Shown piece after piece: positions 23,762 through 30,945 of a stretch of 33,959 nt of DNA (positions are counted from its first letter, which is position 1; each line of letters starts with the position of its first letter). The position numbers and the translations under genes were made by a program. Source of the stretch: Clostridiaceae bacterium (lineage in GTDB: Bacteria; Bacillota; Clostridia; Saccharofermentanales; Saccharofermentanaceae); contig JAAYCT010000006.1 in NCBI GenBank assembly GCA_012729635.1, positions 1-33,959 on the forward strand, written 5' to 3'. The notes beneath the pieces are model-generated. The model was not told where the DNA came from. It did not search any database and saw nothing but the letters and a program-made list of their open reading frames with translations.

Positions 23762-26678
23762 CCGATACACCCCGGGGGGCCTCATACTCAAAATCAAGAA
23801 AAAGATTCGCCCCCTCGGGTGTCGGAAGTTGCTCATCGTGCCGACTGTCGTCGATAACATCCGGATGATACGGCGTCGCAGCAAAGGAAAAATCGCTTCC
23901 GTCCGCTCGCCGAATCAATAGTGAAGTATTGTCCTTCGAAACCACTTCCGTCATCTTTACGGCCCGGATTACTCCGTTTTCCGAGGGACGCGCATAATGA
24001 TGAAATAATGCTTCACTTCTTGACTCGAAAAGCCCGAAGGAATCTCCCGGTTGTGCGTAATCTCCGATGAATCCGCTTTCATTTCCCACCCAACGAAAAC
24101 GGTTTGACATGAAAGGAACCTTGAACCGAAACCCATAACGGGGCGGCTTCACCCTGGAAAATAACGATAGTGTTATCTCTGCCCTTCCGTCGGAGAAAAA
24201 CCGATAGATTGCCTCCATCGGCCGACACAACGACCGACAAGTGTATTGCGCATGAAAGACGCAGACGCCCTCTTCGTCCCGGTACGATAATTTCTCCAGG
24301 CGAATTCGGCTTTGTATCTGTCGCCATGTCCTTTTCCCGCACAATCTTCGGGGTCTTACATACACCGGGGGATAACGGCGTTCATCATTTGTTGATGCTC
24401 TGTAGAGAAACGGCTCCGAAAATTCAGCGAAAATCTTTGCATCGCCGATGGAATAGTCCGAAATACCGCCGCTTGTTTTGTTGATTACCGCGGTTACGGC
24501 ACCGAACGAAACGATGTACTCGTCTCCTTCTTCCCTTACTTGTCTCGATTCGTTTTTGTCACGCAACTCTATTTTTTCGAAGTACTCGCCAGAATGCTCC
24601 GACAACCGTTTTCGAAACGATGCTTCCACATAGCCCTTTCGCGCCCAGGCATGATCTTTAACCGGGTAGATTTTCATATCCATTTGAATATTCGGCGGAA
24701 GCTGCGGCTTTTCAACATTCGAGGCATCGAGCAGAAAGTCCCCGATTATTTCCGGCCGAAAACCGAGTTTTATCTCCCGCTCCGACCCGGGCGACAACGA
24801 CCCGATGGCTGCGATTCCGGATACTAAATCATTCATTCCTGCCCGTATCGTCCATCTTGCTTCCAACTCCTCGGAAAACCCATGAAGGTCCGTGTTTACG
24901 ATAACCGGAGAAGAAGGATCTTCGGGAGAGATGGCCGCGAGTATCGTCTCGCAACGCTTTCGGATCGATTCGTATTCCGGATGCGGATTCCGTTCGGCAT
25001 CGACAATGCCTTGGGCAATCGCAATCTCTGAGCTCTTTTTTCCGGATGATAAATCTGCTTGATGAATGTAGCGGAAATTCCGTTTCTCTTTTTTTGCCAC
25101 CAATTTCTGGTATTCGGTTTGTGGATGCTCCGGATCGAACTGTGTCAAAAGAAACTGCCGATCCAGACAAATATCCTGCCACTCGCCGAAAAGAGTGCCG
25201 CAACCTTCTCCGAAGGGATCAACGCCGGAAAAAAGACCGGTATCGACGGAAAGGCAGTAAATCAGGTCGGTCCCGCTCTCGGCACCGAAAACCTCGCGAA
25301 TCTCACGTATCTTCGGTTCATCCTTCGAGTGAATCTTTGCGGACCAAACGATTACACACGGGTGCGTTCGAAAAGATATGATCGATGAATACGGATCGGA
25401 AGGATCAATCGGACAAATCACATAGATACCGTACCGGTCACACAGATCGAAAAACTGCGGATCGGCCGGGAAATATGTCATCAGAACGGTATTTAAGTGC
25501 GCTCTTTTCATCAATAGGATATCCCGAAGCATTTGCTCAGGCGGGACCGCTATTGCACCCCTCGGATCAAACATGAAGTATCGGGAAGCTTTCAGCGGAA
25601 CAAACGCATCATTTATAAATACCTTACCGTCAACTTCTTTTACGCAACGAAATCCGATCTTTCTTTTTTGGACGCCGAGAACTCGACCGGAATAGTCTTT
25701 GACAATGACAACGAGATCGTACAAAGAAGGCGTCGAATGAGACCACGGAGAAACGTCGCGGGCCAAAAGCTTGCACTGTATCATTGTCGTTGACATTGCT
25801 TCGATCGTCCCTTCGCAAGCATCCGATGTCCGTAACCGAATCTCCGGAAGGTTATAGATGTCGTATTCGTCAACGGCACGGATCAGCTTATATTCCAATT
25901 GAAAAGGGACGGAAATATCCGTGTGATTGAATAGACTCGTTTTGACGTATAAGGTCGCGTCCTTTCCGTATTCGGATCCGGTCCATTCACTTTGAACGGA
26001 AAGGGACCGAATCTCAAGCAAAGCATCCGCTATGATTGAGACCGAACGGAATATTCCGCTGAATCCGAGCGTTCCGCCCTCTATTTTCCCGATTCCGCCG
26101 ACAACGGAATGAAAGCGATACACCAAAATCGTAATCAGATTATCTCCCGAGCGGATATGCTTTGAAAGGGGGATTTTCTTCGGGGAGAATACCGGATCGG
26201 AAGACAGTGCTTTTTCACCGTTTATGTATACATCAAACCGTCCGCATATTCCGCTGATGAAAAGAAAAATCGAACGATCCAGATAATATTCCGGTATCTT
26301 AACCCACGTACGATATACACCGACATCATCATCCTTATACGCAGAGGACAGAGCCGCCATTCTTCTTTTCAGAAATCCCTGATCGGACCGGTCTCTTGAG
26401 AATTCCCGGTCGTATTGAAGAAACGGTGCAGGGCCGTAGCCGAGCTGTTGCCAAACCGATGGAATGCGAATCCGGCTCCAATCGGGAAAATTCACGTTTT
26501 CCTCCGCAAAACCGATCGGCACCAAATCGCGATTGTCCGCATGGAAAAAGGACCACTCCGATAATTCAAAGCGCCAGGGAGAAGAAGCATATCCGAATTC
26601 CGGATATCTTCGATTCTCGTAAATTTCGTCCACATGAGAATACGGTGTGCATTGATCCGGGCAGTTGATCATTTCCAT
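23670..26678 (-). CDS. LacZ-like glycoside hydrolase family 2 protein with apparently lost active site
   Basis: This 1002-residue protein spans the whole LacZ architecture: sugar-binding jelly-roll domain (about 30-220), beta domain, TIM barrel (about 345-580), a further beta domain and the C-terminal beta-small domain (about 720-995; YRASTNDER, PSENGVIRAV and EGANLFLDFEYEAP are recognisable). Family 2 beta-galactosidases hydrolyse lactose-type beta-galactosides. Against E. coli LacZ by eye, the catalytic and contact residues are all changed: SLGNES (E461) is SAKIHS at 446-451, NRHEHHP is SRYFMFDP at 365-372, CSHYPN is LMTYFP at 399-404, EANIETHG is PIDPSDP, and no CEYAHAMGN (E537) exists. 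The barrel is about 35 residues shorter. The frame is intact, so it may be a pseudoenzyme. GGAGG lies 5 bases before the ATG at 26678. No signal peptide. Confidence 0.8.
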   Translation of the reverse strand: MEMINCPDQCTPYSHVDEIYENRRYPEFGYASSPWRFELSEWSFFHADNRDLVPIGFAEENVNFPDWSRIRIPSVWQQLGYGPAPFLQYDREFSRDRSDQGFLKRRMAALSSAYKDDDVGVYRTWVKIPEYYLDRSIFLFISGICGRFDVYINGEKALSSDPVFSPKKIPLSKHIRSGDNLITILVYRFHSVVGGIGKIEGGTLGFSGIFRSVSIIADALLEIRSLSVQSEWTGSEYGKDATLYVKTSLFNHTDISVPFQLEYKLIRAVDEYDIYNLPEIRLRTSDACEGTIEAMSTTMIQCKLLARDVSPWSHSTPSLYDLVVIVKDYSGRVLGVQKRKIGFRCVKEVDGKVFINDAFVPLKASRYFMFDPRGAIAVPPEQMLRDILLMKRAHLNTVLMTYFPADPQFFDLCDRYGIYVICPIDPSDPYSSIISFRTHPCVIVWSAKIHSKDEPKIREIREVFGAESGTDLIYCLSVDTGLFSGVDPFGEGCGTLFGEWQDICLDRQFLLTQFDPEHPQTEYQKLVAKKEKRNFRYIHQADLSSGKKSSEIAIAQGIVDAERNPHPEYESIRKRCETILAAISPEDPSSPVIVNTDLHGFSEELEARWTIRAGMNDLVSGIAAIGSLSPGSEREIKLGFRPEIIGDFLLDASNVEKPQLPPNIQMDMKIYPVKDHAWARKGYVEASFRKRLSEHSGEYFEKIELRDKNESRQVREEGDEYIVSFGAVTAVINKTSGGISDYSIGDAKIFAEFSEPFLYRASTNDERRYPPVYVRPRRLCGKRTWRQIQSRIRLEKLSYRDEEGVCVFHAQYTCRSLCRPMEAIYRFFSDGRAEITLSLFSRVKPPRYGFRFKVPFMSNRFRWVGNESGFIGDYAQPGDSFGLFESRSEALFHHYARPSENGVIRAVKMTEVVSKDNTSLLIRRADGSDFSFAATPYHPDVIDDSRHDEQLPTPEGANLFLDFEYEAPRGVSVNKSDYRSGKLRCYRGTFVLYPVMPDQEPI

Positions 26679-26804
26679 ACAAGCCTCCGACGGTACAACA
26701 TCCGCTTGAAACTACAAATATTTTACCATCCCTTTTTTCCCCGCATGTGTCATTATGATTAAAGTTGTCTTCCAAGTGTACCCGCCGACTGATTGTCCCT
26801 TTTT

Positions 26805-26836
26805 TCAAAAAAAGGGACGCCCGCCGGGCGTCCCTT
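26805..26836 (-). terminator. Intrinsic terminator of hppA
   Basis: AAGGGACGCCC and GGGCGTCCCTT (26812-26822 and 26826-26836) form a perfect 11-bp stem with a 3-base loop, followed by seven U residues on the minus strand. It lies 22 bases after the hppA stop. The rest of the gap to GH2 holds the GH2 leader, with a weak TGGTAAAAT extended -10. Confidence 0.92.
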
Positions 26837-26857
26837 CGATGACGTAATCTGTAACGA

Positions 26858-28996
26858 TCAGAAAATGCTGTACGTGAGGAACAACGTTGCCATAATGGAA
26901 GCAACCAACGAAACCACAGTAACCTGCGTATTGATCGAAGGTCCGGCGGTATCCTTGTAGGGATCCCCGACGGTATCTCCGACAACGGCGGACTTATGAG
27001 CATCCGATCCTTTTCCGCCGTTTTTCCCGGATTCGATGTATTTCTTGGCATTGTCCCAAAGTCCTCCGGCATTCGACATAAATAATGCCAGAAGAAGACC
27101 GCTGACGATATTTCCCGCAAGGAAACCGCCGACCGCCTGGACACCGCCGATGAAGCCGACCAACAAGGTCGCGAAAATCGCAACGAGACCCGCCGGAACC
27201 AGTTCCTTCAGCGCGCCGGTCGTAGCAATATCAATACATTTATCATACTCGGGAACAACACCCTTTTTGCCTTCTTTAAGACCGACAATGTTATCAAACT
27301 GACGATGAATCTCCGCGACCATCCTCTGCGCATTTCGATCGACACCGAGCATCAGCATCGCAGAAAAAACAGCGGGAACCGAAGCTCCGACCAAAAGCCC
27401 GAAGAAGACGACTGGGTTCAGAATGTCAAAGCCGGTAAGCATCTCAACCCCTTGAATGCCGGCGTCGATCGCCGCTTGAGCCGCGACATTGACCTCCGAC
27501 ATAAATGCACCCAACAAAGCGATAATCGTTAATCCGGCCGCTCCGATTGCGAACCCTTTGGTAACGGCCTTGACCGTATTCCCGGCACTGTCGAGCGAAT
27601 CGGTAATATCAAGCGCCTCTTTCCCGAGCCCGCCCATTTCAACAAGTCCGCGCGCATTGTCTACGATCGGGCCGTATGCGTCGTTGGAGATGACCATTCC
27701 TACGATGGAAAGCATTCCGACCGCGGCCATCGCGATACCGAACATTCCGGAAATCGCATCGTTCATAATCGGCTCGCAAATCTTATACGCGGCCAACGCC
27801 GAAATCGCGATACCGATCATCGGAGGAAAAACACTCAGGAAACCATAGGATGTTCCGGACAGAATCGTAAATGCAGGTCCGCTCTTGGACGCGTCCGCAA
27901 CGTATTTAACCGGAGGCTTGGTATCGTTGGTAAAATAATCGCTGACAATACCGATAATGGTGCCGACGAAAAGTCCGACCATCATGGCGCCCCAGACTCT
28001 CCATCCGGCTTCATCGTTAAAAAAAAGAAAGGAGGCAAGTGCCGTTAATCCGGCAAAAAGTGCCGTTGTGATGTATGTGCTCAGATTGAGAGCCTTGGTC
28101 GGCCCGCCCTTTTTCCCCATACGTGCCATCAGGACACCGATTATGGAAGACAACAATCCGATTGCGCCATAGAAAATAACCATGATCGCAAAATGATCCA
28201 TCTTATAATTATCCGCACTTGCGCTCAGGGCAACGGCCATAACCAAAGCGGCACTGATTGAAGCGACATGCGAATCGAAAAGATCCGCACCCATGCCCGC
28301 GACATCGCCTACGTTATCACCGACGTTATCCGCAATAACGGCGGGGTTGCGAGGGTCGTCTTCGGGAATACCGAGTTCAACTTTACCGACGAGATCCGCG
28401 CTGATATCGGCGGTCTTCGTAAAGATACCTCCTCCGGCTTTCGCAAAAAGCGCCAGGCTTGACGCACCGAATGAGAATCCCAAAACAGAGCTTACATCGT
28501 TTGTCAGAAGATACACCAAAGATACACCCATCAGGCTCGTTCCGACAACGGCCATCCCCATGACGGCTCCGCCTCTGAATCCGGCCAGGAACGAGGGACG
28601 AATGCCCTTGGTCGCCGCTTCCGCGGCCTTCATATTCGCTATGGTCGCTACCGCGATGCCTACCTTACCGGCAAGGGCCGATAAAACCGTTCCGCAAATA
28701 TAGGAAATCATCATGGTGACATTCGTTTCCCATGACCAGTCTCCGATCGGATCTCCCCAAATCGGATGCGGAAGAAATAAAAGGATCAGAACAGCGGCAC
28801 ATCCGGCAAAAATGGAAAGAAGCAGATACTCTTTTTTGAGAAAAGTATTGGCGCCCTTCTTGATAAAACCACCGACACGTGCAATCTCAGCGTTTGACGA
28901 CGGTTGTTTCTTCACCCAGAAGAAAAAGTACAGTGCGACCAGAAATGCGAGGATCGACACCGCAACCGAAATAATGACAGCTACTTGGATGTTCAT
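26858..28996 (-). CDS. hppA: Membrane-bound pyrophosphatase, K+-independent proton-pumping type
   Basis: This 712-residue enzyme couples pyrophosphate hydrolysis to ion pumping through about sixteen membrane helices. The substrate-binding acidic segment ADISADLVGKVE (197-208), the ADNVGDNVGDVAGMGAD run at 222-238 and the late SNDAYGPIVDNARG at 437-450 are typical. K476 and T479 in GNTVKAVTKG carry the signature of the K+-independent subclass (K+-dependent enzymes have alanine there). Known Na+-pumping members are all K+-dependent, so proton pumping is inferred. I chose the ATG at 28996 because AAGGAG lies 9 bases upstream; an in-frame ATG 21 bases earlier overlaps it. Confidence 0.96.
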   Translation of the reverse strand: MNIQVAVIISVAVSILAFLVALYFFFWVKKQPSSNAEIARVGGFIKKGANTFLKKEYLLLSIFAGCAAVLILLFLPHPIWGDPIGDWSWETNVTMMISYICGTVLSALAGKVGIAVATIANMKAAEAATKGIRPSFLAGFRGGAVMGMAVVGTSLMGVSLVYLLTNDVSSVLGFSFGASSLALFAKAGGGIFTKTADISADLVGKVELGIPEDDPRNPAVIADNVGDNVGDVAGMGADLFDSHVASISAALVMAVALSASADNYKMDHFAIMVIFYGAIGLLSSIIGVLMARMGKKGGPTKALNLSTYITTALFAGLTALASFLFFNDEAGWRVWGAMMVGLFVGTIIGIVSDYFTNDTKPPVKYVADASKSGPAFTILSGTSYGFLSVFPPMIGIAISALAAYKICEPIMNDAISGMFGIAMAAVGMLSIVGMVISNDAYGPIVDNARGLVEMGGLGKEALDITDSLDSAGNTVKAVTKGFAIGAAGLTIIALLGAFMSEVNVAAQAAIDAGIQGVEMLTGFDILNPVVFFGLLVGASVPAVFSAMLMLGVDRNAQRMVAEIHRQFDNIVGLKEGKKGVVPEYDKCIDIATTGALKELVPAGLVAIFATLLVGFIGGVQAVGGFLAGNIVSGLLLALFMSNAGGLWDNAKKYIESGKNGGKGSDAHKSAVVGDTVGDPYKDTAGPSINTQVTVVSLVASIMATLFLTYSIF

Positions 28997-29091
28997 CTTT
29001 ATACACTCCTTTTTCATTATCTAAAAATGAGAAAAATGTCATATTTCTTGATGAAACACACATGCTCCCCATTTTCGAATATCTAAAGAAT

Positions 29092-29119
29092 AAGATACCA
29101 CACAAGCACCCGATTTCAA
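29092..29119 (-). promoter_or_regulatory. Predicted promoter of hppA
   Basis: TTGAAA (29114-29119) and an extended -10 TGGTATCTT (-10 at 29092-29097) with a 16-base spacer lie about 100 bases upstream of the chosen start. It is a reasonable sigma-A site but not perfect. Confidence 0.5.
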
Positions 29120-29159
29120 CGCCAAAAATCGTCCGGAACGTATAAATAGTTGATTGATT

Positions 29160-29178
29160 TTTGTGCATATATCACAAA
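29160..29178. promoter_or_regulatory. Inverted repeat upstream of the hppA promoter
   Basis: TTTGTG and CACAAA form 6-bp arms around CATATAT. The half-sites resemble a CRP/FNR-type TGTGA-N6-TCACA site. It lies about 40 bases upstream of the predicted -35. This could be an activator site; the similarity is short and could be chance. Confidence 0.35.
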
Positions 29179-29213
29179 TGCTTTGATGTTCAAATCAATC
29201 TTTATTTCCTCCG

Positions 29214-29250
29214 AAAAAAAATGAACGGACGCGTGGGGCACGTCCGTTCA
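29214..29250 (-). terminator. Intrinsic terminator of the fibronectin lipoprotein gene
   Basis: TGAACGGACG and CGTCCGTTCA (29222-29231 and 29241-29250) form a perfect 10-bp stem with a 9-base loop, followed on the minus strand by eight U residues. It is 111 bases after the lipoprotein stop, with a structured stretch in between. Confidence 0.88.
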
Positions 29251-29263
29251 ATATGGGGGCACG

Positions 29264-29373
29264 CTTGTGACTTATCTTAGCGCCGTTCTCCGTAAGCGGT
29301 ATTTTCGGTCACAAGGCCATCCGAGGATGGGCGTTTTTCGGGTGACGGAGTCCGAATCGGACTAAGCTCCGTC
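29264..29373 (-). ncRNA. Structured 3' region, unassigned
   Basis: Between the fibronectin lipoprotein stop and its terminator, three further pairings are visible: CTTGTGAC (29264-29271) with GTCACAAG (29308-29315); CCATC with GATGG (29317-29330); and GACGGAG (29344-29350) with CTCCGTC (29367-29373) enclosing GTCCG-AAT-CGGAC. The first encloses the smaller CCG-TAAG-CGG. I do not recognise a known riboswitch or RNA family. It overlaps the stop codon of the lipoprotein gene. Confidence 0.35.
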
Positions 29374-30678
29374 AACTGACGTTTCCGTCGGTGTCGTCTC
29401 GGGTATCGGTGTCGGTGTCGGCTCGGGTATCGGTGTCGGCGTCGGCTCGGGTGCGGTTATCGTAATGGTGACCGCGTTCCCGGCGAGTTTATCGCCGTCA
29501 TTATACAGCGCCGTGACACTGAAGTAATACGTGCCGGGTTCAAGTTCTGAAAGAGGCACAAGACAGGTCGTCTGATTCGGATTCGTGATGTATGTGTAGT
29601 AGCCGTCTCCCGGATACGCAGGGTTCGGATTGGTTGCCGAAAATACCACCTTGTATCCTTGGAATCCCGAGACTGTGATTTTGTTCCATGAAACCAGAAC
29701 TCCGTCAGACTGAAGTGTTGCCGAAACGACCGGAGCGACATGCGGTTCGGTAACCGCGGGCTCACCGGGCATCGTCTTTCTGACTGCGTTTCCGGCTACC
29801 TTCTGCCATTCGTCTCCGTATACGGCAGTTACGCTGAAGTAGTACTGTTCTCCGCCGGAGAATGTTCCGATGTCTCCGCCGGAATATCCGTCTCCGTTAT
29901 AGATCTTGCAGGAAGTAACATCGGCATCCGTGATCCAGCTGTAATAACCGTCTCCGGGGTACGCCGGATTCGACTGGCTCTTTGAAGCAACAACTTTATA
30001 ACCGACCAAATCATCGCTGGTGATTTTCTTCCATGAAACCTTCACATAGTTATCTCCGGTGCTTACGGAAACCTGCGGCTTCGGACGATCCGTTTCCGGT
30101 ACTGTCGTCGGTGCAACATATTCCGGCATCGTTCTCTTAACGGCATTCCCGGGGACAGCGGATCCGTCCTCATAAAGTGCCGTTACACTGAAATAATAAT
30201 CGCCCGCACTGATTTTCGAGGAAGCCTTAACCAGGCAGGAAGTCGTATCCCGATTTGTTATGTAAGTATAGTATCCGTCACCGGGGTACTGAGGATTGGG
30301 ATTGGTCTTTGAATATACGACCTTGTATCCGGACAAATCCTCATCCGTGATTTTCTCCCAGGATACCATAACGCCGTCTGCTCTCGAAACGGCAGATACC
30401 ACCGGAACGGTATGCCGGACCTCTGTTTCGGTCGGCTCCTGTGTCGGTTCCGTTTCAATCGGTTCCGATTGCGTCGGCTCCGTCGAGTCCGTCTCGGAGA
30501 CGGAAGTCTCATCGGTTGTTCCGACTTCTTCGAGGATTTCATCGATACTTGAGGCATTGCATTGGAGACGAAGCAGTCCTTCTTCGTCTAACTTGTAGTT
30601 TTTCTGACAGGCCGGAAGTACCAGCGAGAAAACTACCAGTACTGACAGAATGAGTACGGATAATCGTTTTGTTTTCAT
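29362..30678 (-). CDS. Lipoprotein with three fibronectin-III-like repeats
   Basis: This 438-residue protein has a signal with lipobox LPAC (C24). Residues 56-88 are a Ser/Thr/Glu/Pro linker; three fibronectin-III-like repeats follow at about 90-185, 199-303 and 314-407. Each repeat has V-S-W-K-I-T, GYKVV, NP-x-YPGDGYY and YYFSVTA-Y, with one conserved cysteine (C148, C257, C372) following the IT-x-x-x-x-T-S/T turn. The C-terminus is EPTPTPIP repeats. No catalytic motif is visible, so a surface binding or scaffold role is likely. I chose the ATG at 30678 because GAGAGG lies 6 bases upstream. It lies between the beta-glucosidase and hppA genes but has its own promoter and terminator. Confidence 0.88.
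   Translation of the reverse strand: MKTKRLSVLILSVLVVFSLVLPACQKNYKLDEEGLLRLQCNASSIDEILEEVGTTDETSVSETDSTEPTQSEPIETEPTQEPTETEVRHTVPVVSAVSRADGVMVSWEKITDEDLSGYKVVYSKTNPNPQYPGDGYYTYITNRDTTSCLVKASSKISAGDYYFSVTALYEDGSAVPGNAVKRTMPEYVAPTTVPETDRPKPQVSVSTGDNYVKVSWKKITSDDLVGYKVVASKSQSNPAYPGDGYYSWITDADVTSCKIYNGDGYSGGDIGTFSGGEQYYFSVTAVYGDEWQKVAGNAVRKTMPGEPAVTEPHVAPVVSATLQSDGVLVSWNKITVSGFQGYKVVFSATNPNPAYPGDGYYTYITNPNQTTCLVPLSELEPGTYYFSVTALYNDGDKLAGNAVTITITAPEPTPTPIPEPTPTPIPETTPTETSVDGA
29398..29451 (-). repeat. 24-bp tandem repeat encoding EPTPTPIP
   Basis: Two 24-base units (29398-29421 and 29422-29445), differing at one base, are followed by a 6-base partial third copy. They encode the Pro/Thr-rich C-terminal linker of the fibronectin lipoprotein and could vary in number by slippage. 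Confidence 0.8.
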
Positions 30679-30780
30679 CTCAAACCTCTCTTTCCTCGGG
30701 CATTTGTACGGGGGTACGCACTGAATCCCGAATGGCAGATTCACAAAATAGTCATCGAACCTACCGGTGTATTTATCTGC

Positions 30781-30809
30781 ATTATAGCATCCTGTTTATA
30801 GTTTGGCAA
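30781..30809 (-). promoter_or_regulatory. Promoter of the fibronectin lipoprotein gene
   Basis: TTGCCA (30804-30809), a 17-base spacer and a perfect TATAAT (30781-30786) with the TGC extension lie about 103 bases upstream of the start. The leader of roughly 95 bases is not assigned to any riboswitch. The 267-base gap to the beta-glucosidase gene also holds that gene's terminator. Confidence 0.8.
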
Positions 30810-30871
30810 CCTTTTAGACATACTTTGTTTACAATTTATACATTTTCCATCATTATTTTCGTTTTGATTGC

Positions 30872-30896
30872 AAAAAACGCCGGAATACGGCGTTTT
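30872..30896 (-). terminator. Terminator of the beta-glucosidase gene
   Basis: AAAACGCCG and CGGCGTTTT (30874-30882 and 30888-30896) form a 9-bp stem with a 5-base loop, followed by six U residues in total on the minus strand. It is 50 bases after the GH3 stop. Confidence 0.85.
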
Positions 30897-30945
30897 CATA
30901 TCATTACTGCGGACCCTTTGCTCTTCGGCAAGAAATCGTATCCGA

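Noticed and set aside
26797-26821. An alternative hairpin of GTCCC-T-run with A-run-GGGAC next to the hppA terminator.
   Set aside because: It is an overlapping A/U pairing of the terminator's U-run and is weaker than the GC-rich stem.
29315-29340. A plus-strand terminator (small GC hairpin followed by GCGTTTTT).
   Set aside because: No plus-strand gene precedes it; the stem is only about 5 bp.
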